Assembly: GCA_050084515.1 (NCBI GenBank)
Contig: CM114271.1
Coordinates: 6,014,001 to 6,078,000 of the forward strand
DNA length: 64,000 nucleotides
Reading direction: 5' to 3'
From: Blasia pusilla
Taxonomy: Eukaryota > Marchantiophyta > Marchantiopsida > Blasiales
The translations under genes and the position numbers were made by a program. Positions 36,872-48,659 of the stretch are shown one piece after another; within the stretch, counting starts at the first letter, position 1; every line of letters begins with the position of its first letter. The notes beneath the pieces were generated by a model that was not told where the DNA came from, searched no databases, and was given only the letters and a program-made list of their open reading frames with translations.

Positions 36872-37371
36872 CTATGCCTGGCACCCTACTGGTCCGTAGG
36901 AACTCCAACACCAACGCATCATCATGAATATCACGCTGATCCGTACCACCATCTCCAACCTTAGGATCTCAAGGTGGCCATCTACCCCTCGACTAGAGTA
37001 AGATATCATGTGGTCCTCCATACTAGAGTCCACCCCTAACCAACATAAAAAGGCGGATGCATGCCAACCTGGCACCATCTCCTCATCAACCTCGCCATGC
37101 CATCTAGCCCCAGTTGTATCCTCTTGGCTAGTACATGGGTTCCTACTCAACCCATCAGCATCAAGGTTGGCAACTCCAGGTCTATGTACCACCCGGAAGT
37201 CATACTCTGTAAGATAAGAGCCCATCGTGCAAGCTTCCTGTAAGCTTGTCCGACTCTATCAACCACTTGAGCGGCTGGTGATCGTACCAAGGGTAAAGCG
37301 TGTGCCAAACAAGTAACACCTAAAGTGTGCCACACCCCCACACTCTTGCCAAGCACTCTCCCTCATATGAA
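36872..37371 (-). pseudogene. Element 2 RNase H C-terminal part
   Basis: Frames read 'LARWALILQ', 'YDFRVVHRPGVANLDADGLS' and then a variable linker 'MVPGWHASAFLCWLG' shared with elements 1 and 3. The block 'DADGLSRNP' marks the RNase H to integrase junction of Ty3 elements. Confidence 0.88.
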
Positions 37372-38573
37372 CTATAGCGCGACTCCATTTGCATTATTCG
37401 AACAACTTGCATAGGCCACCACAAACTCCATGTGCTCATCATCATGTTGTGTCAACACCGCTCCAAGTCCCAACCTACTCCAATCAGTGTGTAATTGAAA
37501 TGGGCGCCCTCTGATAGGTCTCCTCAAGATAGGCGCCGCCACCAACTGGGCCTTAAGCTCCACAAAAGCTCTCTCCTGATCATCTCCCGAGTGCCACTCT
37601 TGATCTGATTTCAGCAATTGGTTCAAAGGCTTTGCCATAGCACTATATCCCTTCACATACCTCCGATAGAAGTTCGCCAATCCCATAAATGCTCGAACTC
37701 TACTCACATCTATCGGACGCGGAATAAGTGCAATAGCCTCCACCTTTGCTTGCTGAACTCCCAAACCACCTGGATAGATCACATGACCCAAGTACTCAAC
37801 ATCCTCATGGAAGAACTTACACTTTCCTGGATGCAAACGTAGACCATGAGCTTTCAACCGCTCAAACACCATCTGCAAATGTATCTGATGCTCCTCCACC
37901 GTGTTACTGAACACCAAGATATCATCAATGTAACACCGAACAAAATCCAACCCTGCTAGGATCCTGTCCATCACTCTTTGAAACTCGGCATGTGCATCTT
38001 TCCACCCAAAGGGTAAGAATTTCCACTGGTACAAACAATCCTTACCATGAGAGTTGACACCCCAAAATGTTGTCTTGGCCTTGTCACTCTCCCGAATCGG
38101 CAATTGATGGTATCCTGCCCGAAGATCCAAAAATCGCAAATCTTTGCTGTCCCACCACATCAAAGATCTCTCGGTGTAGGCATGGCATACCTATCGGCCT
38201 TGGTTTGCCGATTGATAGACGGTAATCTCCACACATCCGCATATCCGTGTAGTTGCCATGCATATCCTTTTTAGCAGCATGACGCGCCGATGCATACTCT
38301 CCATGCGACAACTCCACTAATCCAGCCTCCAAAAGGTCCAACGTCCTACTCGAATCAAGTCCTCTCCATATCACTATATCGATAGGGACGACGGAAGATT
38401 GGCGTATCACTAGCCAAATCAATCCGTATACCGGGTCCAACTAGAGAACCCAACTCCTTCATGCTAAAGGCAAAACAACTCCTATAAGCACGTAGGAACT
38501 GTGTCAAGCGTCGTTTCTCACCTCTCGTAAGCTTGGGCCCAAGTAATGGCTCCCAAGTCTCCTCCTTTGGCAC
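37372..38573 (-). pseudogene. Element 2 reverse transcriptase and RNase H start
   Basis: RT starts near 38,570 with 'KEETWEPLLGPKL' and 'IFRRPYRYSDMER'. After shifts, 'RMCGDYR' follows, then a long open frame (38163-37372) with 'LDLRAGYHQLPI', 'FLPFGWKDAHAEFQRV', catalytic 'CYIDDILVF' (about 37,925), 'YLGHVIYPGGLG', 'FMGLANFYRRYVKG', and RNase H start 'FQLHTDWSRLGLGAVL'. This is a standard Ty3 Pol order. Confidence 0.93.
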
Positions 38574-38844
38574 ACTAGAGGGAGAGGCGATGCCATTGGT
38601 CGCTCATAACCCCCTCACAAGATGGTACACCCTTAGCTACACCATCATCTCGAGCAAATAACTCTCCACCAAAGATGAGCAACCAACTCCACATGCCCAG
38701 CCATTACATCCCATCTACTCCAAGGATGCAAAATACTACTCTCCTCGCCCCCATCCGATGCCTCTACCGTCCCGATAGCCATCGAGCTCATTACAAGGGG
38801 TGGAAGACCCACAGACATAGTCCGAAGTCGACGCTGCTCGGCCA

Positions 38845-39790
38845 TACCAAGACTCAAAATCCAAGTCAAACAATTCAGGTCCATGGCCTGACCCAACACA
38901 TGACGTCGTGAAGCCTCAGAAATAGAAGCAACCGCTGTCACACCTGTAGCAAATCCCATCGCACGATCTCTCTCATCAGCGTTAGGCTCCACCAACTGTC
39001 GCACATGAGAATCCCATACAAGCCCTGGACCACCTTCCCTGTAGGCATGTGACGAGGGAAAACTCACAAATGTGGGTAGTGCCATCCTAGGCTGGCCCAC
39101 ACGGTTCACCACTGCCATGGGTGACCGATCAATAACCCTCCCCACTTGGGAAGTCGCCGAGTATCCAAGATACTATCCACTGTAAGGCGAGGATCCCACT
39201 GCACTGCATCATATGCTCGACGTAGAACCTCCCTAGGCAACAAGTTTGTCCACCACAAGCGTGGACGATGTGCACGCGAGCCAACTCGCGCTGCATCCAA
39301 CAACACCGCTGGTCCAATCCAAGAGCGCACCTCATGAACACTCGCCATCATTCGGGTCCGAGTGTCACCCAACAATGGAACATTCTCCAGAATGTAAGCT
39401 AGAGCATGTGCCTGATGAACCTGAAGATGTCGTAACACCCGTAACATCTCCCAAAACAATCGAGACCTAGGGTCATGTAATCCCTCACCACGACCAGCAC
39501 GTGTATGACCCTGACATGGCCATCCAGCAATCACCAAATCCACAGGACCTATTCTCTCAAGGTCCTGCGCCCCCAACAATGCAATGTGTGATGGTAAAGC
39601 ACGCTGGTACCCACGAATAGCGATGGCGCCAACAACTCAGATATCTCCGCATCAATCGACCAATATGTCGGGATGAGACTCTGGGCCGTCTCATCTTGCT
39701 CCACATACGTATCTCTCCGACAGAATACCGGCTGCAACATCATGACCAAACCAAAGTGCTAATCCCACCAAAGAGATCTAACACACAAAT
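38845..39790 (-). pseudogene. Element 2 cytosine-C5 DNA methyltransferase
   Basis: From right to left: motif I 'CVLDLFGGIST' (about 39,757-39,790, SAM binding), motif IV 'DLVIAGWPCQGHTRAG' with the catalytic Cys at 39514-39516, 'GLHDPRSRLFWEMLRVLRHL', motif VI 'AYILENVPLL' (about 39,380), motif VIII 'RVGSRAHRPRLWWTNLLP' (about 39,270), then after one frameshift near 39,120 motif IX 'DERDRAMGFATG' and motif X 'SRRHVLGQAMDLNCLTW' (about 38,870). The order is normal. The 'RLFWEML' and 'SRAHRPRLWWTN' blocks look most like the DNMT3 group. Motif IV and VI key residues are intact, so the ancestor was probably active. Breaks: a TGA after motif I, a shift between motifs I and IV, and the 39,120 shift. 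No reader domain is attached to the enzyme itself. It sits between protease and RT, as in element 1. Confidence 0.9.
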
Positions 39791-40491
39791 GCCCTCCGGC
39801 GGATATTGCCATACAATGGGTGTAGTATCCAAAGGGGATAACCAATCGGGCTAGAAGTAGGAGTCCGCCGTGGGGCCTCCTCTTCCTCGTGAGGTATAAT
39901 GACCTCACACCAAGCCTCTGCACTAGGCGTCGCCTCTGCCGTAGTGCACCACCCGAACTCCAAAGTGGCACATCCAACGATGAGGATGCCATTGCTGCAA
40001 AAATAGGGACCTCCTCTTCCTCCTCATGCGCAAGGAGAATCCATAGCGTAAAACATTACCCTCCAAAAAGTCTCTGGCCAAGTGACTACTCCACTAAAAC
40101 CAGACCACAGATGCTAACATCTTTGTTGGGAAGACCCTCCTGGTCGAGCCAGGAAATAAATCTCACAGAACTTGGCTCATACGTCCATCCCGGATCGCCA
40201 ACCTGGTCTATAAGACGCTGTCTTAGTCCAAGTAATCCTCGAAAACCCATCGGTACAATATTGCTCCTCCAACTAGTACATCATACGACTCGGTGATGTG
40301 ACTACCATGCAGATACTCCCAACCGGGAGCTATCGATCGCATGATCTGGTCTCAACTGCACACAAAAATTCTCCCGTGTCATGAATTGAGACCTATCATT
40401 GGCTCCTCCAAGTGATGTTTGAATCTGGAATGGGCAAGGCTCAAGCTCGACCTCCGAATACCCAAACCAATACATGCCGCCTTTCCCAACA

Positions 40492-40800
40492 TCAAAGATT
40501 GGGCACCGAGTCTAACAAGACTCTATCTGGTTTTACACTGCCTGTAGGACTCACCAATCGAAAGATCCCACTCTGGTTGTCCAACATACATACACCAGGT
40601 GTAAGCCTCTCACGATCAATGGTCGGGCCGGGTGGTAATGCATCCATCTTCGCCATCGCCGCTCGCCAAGTAGCACCGGTACTCAATACTACTCGACATA
40701 GAGGGTCGCTCCACCGCAACACCCTCATCCACCTCAACACGTGTAGCAAGAATACCCCCACGTTCACACAACGTGGTCGCTAATCGAAATCAGGAGCTAA
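40492..40800 (-). pseudogene. Element 2 protease region
   Basis: The frame 40767-40492 has 'FRLVSPTGSVKPDRVLLDS', matching element 1 up to the active-site Asp-Ser. A one-base loss then shifts the frame, so the expected Gly-Ala follows in another frame. The stretch 39,800-40,490 between it and the methyltransferase is a decayed linker. Confidence 0.75.
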
Positions 40801-41176
40801 GTCAACTCCTAAAGCCATCACTCCGTGGCGAAAACAATGGGGATCCCAACACTGAAGTTGCCATCCGCACATCTTGCATTGATCTTTGCATCCGTGTCTA
40901 CTACACGCCATGTAGATGCCTCGGTCCCCAATGTCGGCTCAATAGGTCTGCGAGGAACCATGGATGGAGTCCTAAGCACCTCGCAGACAACAAGAATGAC
41001 TGGGGAAGCCTAGCTCGCCTCCCGGCCTCACCCCTCTGTGGGTCCAACTCCACAAGAGCACCACGTGGCTCGACGCTTTCGAGTGGCTCCTCTCAGAATC
41101 GCGGTGATGCCTCAACCTTTGTCTTTGACTCGCCATATAAGAGAGATCATCCCCTCCATAAGAGGTGAGGAAGCCC

Positions 41177-42653
41177 CTACTCCCAAACCTGATCTATGTT
41201 GGATACCACCATAGTAGCCAACTCTCGCTCCAATCTGCTCAATCTGGCGACCATAGGCGACTCTGTCGTAGTGGTAGGGGTAGCCACCGTAGGCTCTCCA
41301 ACCACTAGTCCACCTCTACCACCCCTACCACCTCTACCACCTCGGCCTCTCGGAGCTACTCCACCACGGCCACGGCCTGATCTCAACTCTGGATGAAGAT
41401 CAAAGCAACGCTCGAGGATGACCTAGTCTCCCAATGATCACACACCGAGTTGGGGCCGATCGAGGCCCATCCTCCAAAGTCCGTCTCCCATCCTTTTGGG
41501 GACAAAACTTCCTAACATGATCACCTCCACATGTCCAACATGACTATCCTTTCTTGGGGCAGCAAATGAAGGCAATGGTCTCTGCACAAATGTCCCTCTA
41601 GGACTTGATCGAGGTCGCGTGTACCCCACGACTCCCACTACTACTACCACCACCACTACTACGAGACTGTGAGGCGGGCGGTGAACACGTGAAGTAGTAG
41701 TTGTATCCCCTCTTGAATGCGGATGTCACCACTCTCTCCTTCACCATGTTAAGCTCAATCTTCTCGAGATAGAGCAAACACATGGGTCAATGTGGGTGAA
41801 TCATCACTCATAAGAGTAGCATCACGCACCCTACGGGCGCAAATCTCTGCCCAAGATCCCATACCAAAATGGATCCGCCTGATCCTCAATCACACCTGGG
41901 TAATCGAAATCAAGCGTCGATACGCGTGTATGCCTCACTTAAGACTCTCACCGGGTCTTTCGCTCAAAGTCCTCAAGATTCCTCAACTTCTCCGTCTTCA
42001 CTCCTTGATAGTTCTTCTTCAACCTCTTGAAGAACTCGCAGAAGGCTAACGATGGTGGGGCACTAGTACCTCCACTAGTACCCCCACTAGTACCTCCACC
42101 GGTACCCCCACTCCGGCTCAGACTCGTAACACTAACGTCGGCCGGGTTGGTGGCATAGCAGAGCACTACTACCAATACCACCATGGGTGATAGACACATA
42201 GCCGGAGACCAATATTGTCTCCATGCCTCAATCTCAAGCAACATGGTCCTTCCTAAACTCATGGTAATCATCCACGGGTGGTCCTTCCAAGTCTTTGAAA
42301 CAACCCCTTCCAAGCCAAGAAGGGTGTAAACAACGTGGCATTCCGCAACATCTGCATATCACACCACGTATCAAACTCCTGCATGAAGTCCTCCAACTCA
42401 ATGGTACCCTTTGCACCGAGTATCGTCGTGGGCCCTTCATGGCCCCATATCCACCGTCCATGTCCCAAACCAATGGAGCTGCAATACTCGATAACAACGT
42501 AGAAGACTCGGTGTTTGGAACACCCTCGTCCTCCTCTTCATCAACCGTCAGAAGTGGAAAAGGTAGCCGATACCTAAATCCACTCCGTGTGAAACCACCA
42601 CTGTCCGCACCACGGTCCCCAACCAGACCACCCGTCAGCTCCGTGATGACCAA
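41177..42653 (-). pseudogene. Element 2 gag
   Basis: Several overlapping frames make up Gag. They include 'IELEDFMQEFDTWCDMQM' and 'EIEAWRQYW', which match the same region of element 3 ('IELHDFIAEFRSWCDSQR', 'EIEAWRLYY'). A Thr/Ser-Gly-Gly repeat at 42060-42117 is made of 12-bp units. The first knuckle is 'CWTCGGDHVRKFC' at about 41,545. A second knuckle is damaged by a frameshift near 41,420, before an Arg/Gly-rich tail with RGGRGG repeats (about 41,300-41,385). Confidence 0.82.
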
Positions 42654-43295
42654 CGCCGATGCCGCACCACCACCAAATTACCAAGTGACGTCGATGTCGC
42701 TATACTATTCTAGCTCTACTAGCTATGGGTGTAGGCAACCTAACTTGTCATCACCACAAGAAGTCTCCCACAATCTATTCGTCATCCCTCCAGCCTCACT
42801 ACCGGTAGCACACAAGAGTAACACTACTCTGGAAATCAGCGTCAACCCTAACAATGGGCGCGCAAGCAAGAAGCACGATGGAGGGGATCCAAACACAGGA
42901 AATCCAACGACAACCCTCCAATCGCAAATGGAAATCAAGGTTACACAATCCACCAAACGTGGTGCCCTCTGAATCCACAAAACCCACCACACAATTCTAA
43001 CGCAATAGCTGCTCCGCCGCGGGTCGATGACGTGCTAGTCGAACGCGCAGCACCTGAAAATATCACCTGCATGGAGAGGCTACACCGTACTATGCCCTAG
43101 AGTTACATCAACCAAAAACCTAAGATGCATAAAGCGCCTAACATATCTCCGAACAGCACCAAATGAGCTACCACAGTCTTCACACTGGCAGTTAAGAACT
43201 CGGCAGTTAAGCGTCCTCCAGGCAGAATAGCCCAAAGATGGGTGACCAGTTATGCAAAACTCAAATCCCGAAGTCTGAAAAAATTGCCTCACGCC

Positions 43296-43319
43296 CAAGC
43301 AAGCAAGCTTGCTTGCTTG
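43296..43319. repeat. 24-bp perfect palindrome in the element 2 leader
   Basis: A run of CAAG units facing CTTG units, centred at 43307/43308. It lies in the 1.5-kb non-coding leader (about 42,660-44,156) between A1 and gag, which otherwise shows no gene. It could form a stem in the genomic RNA. Confidence 0.9.
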
Positions 43320-44156
43320 CTCCTTGCTCCTTACTCCGCCTCTCACGCCCACTCGCCCCGAGCTACCACGAGTTGCCTCGAAGCCTCAAAACGCCGAGAA
43401 ATGCTCGAAACATGCCCCTATCGCCCCGTTGGCCATGCTTCGCTATGGAGAGAGGTCCAACCAGGGTGCCCCCAATGGGATAGGCGTCTCCAAAAATGAA
43501 CGAGTCACCAACCAACCAGCCCCTCCGATCCGCTGTCCACCATAGCCAGACCTTGAGCTAGTCCGCAAAATTTCGATCAGAAATTACTTCACAAATACGT
43601 GACCAAAATCAAATCTGTTTAGATCAGAATTCAATTGACCACCATAGCTATCTCCCCACAAAAACTCAGCTACAACCGAGCTCCGTACTCCGAGCTAAAA
43701 ATCAGACAAACTTGCTGTCCATACACCTCCGCAGTACCAAATCCGGCCGCTTCCGCCAAGTTTCATGCACGCAGAAATCCGCAACGCTCCACACACTCGA
43801 GCAAATAAATTCACAGGAGATCACAATACGAGTAGCAACAGGAACCTCTCACCTGATCTGGATGAACTTCAACACAGCTTCCGCACTCCAAGCTCTCCAC
43901 ATCAGAAAACCGTCGAACACGAACCAGAATCTTCAATCCTTGATAACTTCCAACTCCCTTGACGAAATCCGGCGATCTAAAGCGCGTTGGAAAGCTCTCA
44001 GCAAGGCGCTTCTTTCCCATCTGACTGCGCACCAGATTCACACCTCCAACATAGGCCACAAGCCACGAACATCCACGGCTGAGTACACAATCAGCCCTAA
44101 CCAGATCCTACTGATCTACAATCGAAGCTACCATCGATCTACTCCAGTTCTTTGAG

Positions 44157-44520
44157 TGAAATCCGTGAAAGACCTACTGTCATAAAACACATTTACAATC
44201 ACATACAATCGAGCAAAACCCACTCCACGATGGGAGAATCTAGGTCGAAGCTTGCAGGAAAACACCATAGCCAAGAGCTCTACTCACTACCAAGGCTAAC
44301 TCCCAACGCAATAGGCTCAACTCAAAGAACTGACTGTTCTTTGAGGGCAAGCCACCTTATATCCTCCAACCTAAGAGCGGGCCCTACTGGGAAAGTCACC
44401 CCCAAGTGAGTAACCCCCAACCCTATGTATGGAACCGCATCTCTACCAAGCCACTACGGTCCTACATAAGGAATGGCCTCTACCAACACACCATACTCTA
44501 CGACATAATCCGTATGGTCA
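44157..44520 (-). repeat. Element 2 terminal repeat A1
   Basis: 364-bp direct repeat of 34848-35211. It abuts Helitron sequence at 44521. It contains a 10-bp-stem hairpin at 44321-44345 and a TATA-like ATATAA (minus strand) at 44357-44362. No tRNA-complementary primer site is visible next to it. Confidence 0.95.
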
Positions 44521-45131
44521 TGGCATCTTATTCCAAGAGTAATGGGAAGGAAAATCCAAATAAAGGAATTGTCAAACCGTAGGATCAGATATATTTGTAG
44601 CAAAGCATTGAGTGAGAGTCATCTCCTTACTCCGTTCTAGAATATTATCCAAAGAGTTACGATCATGAAAATATACCATCTGACTATCAGGGAGATGTAC
44701 AATCAATCGTACAATACTTGGTTGCTCACCATGTAAAATAAACTTGAAGATTCTCCAACAAGCTTTTGAAGCAGAAACATACTTGAAAAGACAAAAAAGT
44801 AAATATAGTTAGAGTCCAACCTTTCAATATTCTAATCTAATTTCAAAATAACATAAAAAAATAGAAAGTCATGTACCTCGCATCAAGATATAAGGATGTC
44901 TCATCAATAATATCTTTTGTAATTGTGCTTCTTGCTAATGTATACAATATGGCATATGATTCCTTATATACAAACTTATAGAAGTACTTCACAGCCAATA
45001 TGCGATTCATAATCTCCAAATTGATATGACAATCAAATAAGGTACATAACATCGGATTATGTAAAACCACCCAATGATTGTCAAAGTCATGATTCGACTT
45101 ATGAATACACCTACCATTAACACGTCTACAT
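44521..45131 (-). pseudogene. Helitron Rep C-terminal segment between elements 2 and 3
   Basis: The frame starts at about 45,120 with 'CRRVNGRCIHKSNHDFD' and continues 'NHWVVLHNPMLCTLFDCHI', 'NLEIMNRILAVKYFYKFVYK', the conserved segment that holds the second tyrosine region of Helitron Rep proteins ('AVKYFYKFVYK'). It ends at 44,521 with 'HYSWNKMP'. Element 3 abuts the right edge and element 2 the left edge. Confidence 0.85.
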
Positions 45132-45658
45132 TGTTACCTCTTTTATGATAGATCGGTGAGATCTAGTAGAGTACCTTGGCGGAATAGTAGAGGACAGACT
45201 CAAGAGGTTGAGGATGACCTACAGAGACCCCAGGAAACCTGAGAGAACACGTTCTCCCTTTGATTCGTCTCATTTGGAGCCATAACAATTTATTATTTTA
45301 GGTAAGTACCATGTTGAATATATTATCAATTTTCTATTTTTGGTTAGTGGCCCTTGACCTCCTACATCAAATCAAGAATGTAGGAGGTCAAGGGCCAAAG
45401 AGGTGACTTGGGAGCATAGGTTACCATGGAGAGAGTTTGAGAGAGGGGAGGGGTATACCTCAAAGAGAGAGAGCTTGAGAGCTTATTTTCTCTTTGTTGA
45501 ACCTCTTGGCACAAGGCAGAGAAGTTATGGTCCCTTGCCTTGTGAATGTAACCCAAGCCTCTCATTAGGAGAGTGGGTTTAGTTTGACATTGAGAGGGAC
45601 ATGTGAGAGTGCACACATTTGAGAGTTATAGTATTGAGAGAGATTGGATCGTGATTTA
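45132..45658 (+). repeat. Element 3 terminal repeat A1
   Basis: 527-bp direct repeat of 53172-53700. It starts TGTTACC. It contains a perfect 20-bp inverted repeat with a 10-nt loop (45348-45367 and 45378-45397). Confidence 0.92.
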
Positions 45659-46209
45659 CAAAGAGAGAATGAGATGAGTGAGAGAGCTTTATGGAGGAGC
45701 TCGCTGGTTTTGCAGGTTGGGAATCATATTCCCCGTTTAGAGGTTCATGAGAGTGCTCATCGGAGCCGAAGCCACTCATTTTTTATGTTTCCTTTGCCAA
45801 TTTTTTGTGTGAAAGAGTGGCGCGCGGAAGCGCTACCCAATTTTTATAGGGATTGAGTATGGGAGGAAATTTCCCCATGTTGATGCTCTCAAGAGTACCA
45901 TGTAGCTTGTTAATTTGTGTTTTCACAAGTTTTATACTTTTTTTGGGAAAAATCAGTGCGAAAGCGCTGCCAAATTTTGTGTCAACAAAATTTGGCAGAA
46001 AGAGACCTTGAGCTTTACAACAATCCCTGTCAGTTTTTACTAGAATGTCCAATTCAAAATATTTTTTGACGCCGTCGTAGATCGTGAAGCTGTACACGCT
46101 ACACAATAGACAATGCATGGTTTTGAGTTGCAGGCAAAAGTTATGGTCAATCTTGCAATTTTGCCATTGCTATGGGATTTTTAGGGTAAAATTGTTCAAA
46201 CCCTAAACT

Positions 46210-46234
46210 GACGGCCGCCGCCGCGGCGGCCGTC
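46210..46234. repeat. GC-only inverted repeat in the element 3 leader
   Basis: An 11-bp stem with a 3-nt loop, all G and C except the outermost A/T pair. The leader (45,659-47,249) shows no gene. A strong stem here could act in packaging or translation of the element RNA; that is inference. Confidence 0.85.
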
Positions 46235-47249
46235 AACGGTCCACTGTCCACCGTTGGCCACCGCCACCGCCTAGCGCTGCTCAGAGCCACGTTTGGCCAT
46301 TGTCCATCCTTGGTTGCCATTGCCGCCATTACGAAGTGGAGGGTCTTCCACGACGACCGTTGATTCTGACTTACATCGCCACCAAATACTTTGTTTTGGC
46401 CGCTACCGTCATCGCAATTTCGTCATCAATCAGTGATTGCAGGGGACCTCTGGTTATGGTGTTCGAGTTTTTATTTCATTCTGCTATGTTGTGATTGGTA
46501 GCCGCTCGAGGAAGATCGAGTATCGTGTCGTGACTCCCGTAGCCATAACGCGCCGCCATTTTCCGCGACGTGCCGCTCGTGGCCGCATCGCACCGTCTCG
46601 ATCACGGAGCCGCTCCTTCACTAAGGACCAGACCATGTGTATTTTTTATTGAGGAGATTATGCCGTGGAGTGCCGCATCCCATTATCGAATGTCGTGTCA
46701 TTATGTAGCCGTTCCGCACCGCGAGTGCCGTACTATACCGCTGGATCCGCACGGCATATTGAGGAGGTTTAAGCAACGTGAGTACAAAAAGAGTACGACT
46801 TGCTGATTGGAGGAGTTGTCTTCACGACCAAGTTGGGATTGAGATTTGCAGTTTCTGAGGAGCGACATCAACATTATTATCAGGTTACCCATTGTGGTCT
46901 CTTATCGTGCATGTGTGAGGGAATTCCGGGTATTTGCAAGTTATTTGGGATATTGGGAAATTATTTGGGATATTGGATTTTATGCTTATGCTGAAAGTAT
47001 TGATGACGTATGGGTTGAGGGGACATAGACCTGTGTGGAATGTCTAGAGTTGAGGATCAGTTGATTTGCCGCACAACACATATCTCGGTGAGAGAATGTA
47101 GCTTGAGTGCCACATATTAGATTGAGTGATTGCGTGATTATTCACGAGGTTGAGAGTGATCGTGTGAGGGAGGCACAAGGATCATCACGACGTCCTTTCG
47201 GGACTATGAGAGGCAAGGTTGTGGACCGGAGAGTAGCTCTAGAGGATTT

Positions 47250-48453
47250 ATGCAGAGTGGCGCGAGGTTTCGAGGATCTCCATGTGCGGGACCACCTCGA
47301 CCTCCTTCTATGTCATCTTCAGATGAGGAGGAGGGCGTAGAGGAGTTCAATATTGCTATGCCACTCACATTGAATAGTCCTACTGCTTGGGCGTACAAGA
47401 TGGATGACCGGGGTAGAGGACCGTGTAGGTTCTCAAGTGCAGTAGGCGTGATAGAGTTGCACGACTTCATCGCGGAGTTTAGGAGTTGGTGCGACTCACA
47501 GCGGGCTAGGAAGTCTAGAGAGTTGAACTCGTTTACAGCATGGAATGGTATATTCCAGCATTTAGATGGGGCATCCATGGAAGATTACCATGAGTTCTCC
47601 CACAAATATGCCCAAGAGATTGAGGCATGGCGACTCTACTATGATCCACACTATATGTCATGGACGGAGCCGTTCCAAGATGAGGAGGAGGATTCAGGAG
47701 AGCCTACTTCCTCGTCCACCAGTGATGTTTTAAGAGGGGTATCTCGCACTAGAGCAGTTGCACCATTCTGTCGGGTTTGCTCCAGGTTCAACCCCCTGGT
47801 TGAGTTCTTCGCTGAGTTGAGGGCGAGCTACCAAGGGTACGTAGAGAGAAGTTGCGGAGCATCCACGACTTCCAAGGGCGCCCAAGTGAGAGTTTGCGTG
47901 AGGCTTACACTCGCTTGCACTGGTTGATCAATGTCATTCAGGGGATAATAGAGGCTCAGGCTATCCACTCATAGTACGCGATGCTGAACTCGACCCTGCG
48001 GATACGTGTACGGGAGGGGGCACTTCTTATGAACACCTCACCTATGTTGAGAGATGTTTTTAGGACCGTTGAGAACATTGAGCGCATCATGGCGGAGGAA
48101 AGCGTATCCACCATGGGTTCTGGGCGAGAGCAATCACGATTGCCTACACCACCAGTGCAACCACGTGGACTCCGAGATAGGTTGACTATGGCACCATGAG
48201 CTCAGGGAGGATACCGGGAGGCCATGCCATAGAGATATGCGCCTTCATATACAGCTCAGTAGCAGCAGCCGCCTACGATTACTTGTTGGTCATGTGGTGG
48301 AGCCCATCATCAACATGATTGTACTCATCAAAATCATGGACGTGTGCCTCAGCATGGAGGAGGAGATGGTGTTGCACCATGAGGTTATCAGTGTGACTAT
48401 TGTCAGAGGTTTGATCACACACACGCCTGGTGTTTCAATTTACACCCTTAGTT
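47250..48453 (+). pseudogene. Element 3 gag
   Basis: A 225-codon open frame (47250-47927) with an acidic N-terminus, 'IELHDFIAEFRSWCDSQR', 'DYHEFSHKYAQEIEAWRLYY' and 'FFAELRASYQGY', matching element 2 Gag. Later frames hold two knuckles: 'CWSCGGAHHQHDC' at about 48,285 and 'CDYCQRFDHTHAWC' at about 48,400. Stops and shifts separate them. Confidence 0.85.
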
Positions 48454-48659
48454 AGGTCCGGGCCGAGGGCCAGAGAGGGCACCAGAGCAAGTAGCCGGTC
48501 TAGGTGGGCCTAGAGATCGTGCACCACGTGGTCCCTTTAGGGGACGAGGACCAGAAGTTTCCCGACAGGGTGGTGGAGTTCCCCGTGGAGGAGGTAGAGT
48601 CCCACCACCTAGACGCGTCGAGGGAGACGTCGGGCGTACAGCTGGGATGGCTGCTCAGA

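Larger units (their letters stand above)
34742..44520 (-). mobile_element. Ty3/gypsy-like element 2 with methyltransferase, PHD finger and split direct repeats
   Basis: The order on the minus strand is A1 (44157-44520), leader, gag, protease, methyltransferase, RT, RNase H, integrase fused to a PHD finger, B1 (35220-35324), A2 (34848-35211), B2 (34742-34847). A1 and A2 are both 364 bp, start TG and end CA (as read on the plus strand), and differ at six positions by eye with no gaps, so this insertion is the youngest of the set. It lies inside the Helitron Rep-helicase frame. Removing it rejoins 'NKMP' to 'KKTW' with no duplicated bases. Coding frames carry several shifts. Confidence 0.92.

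Noticed and set aside
41310-41390. Short regular repeats as a possible CRISPR-like array
   Set aside because: They are codon repeats of the Arg/Gly-rich Gag tail; no spacers, and the DNA is eukaryotic.
42295-42972. 225-codon plus-strand frame
   Set aside because: Antisense shadow of element 2 gag, which is read on the minus strand and matches element 3 Gag.
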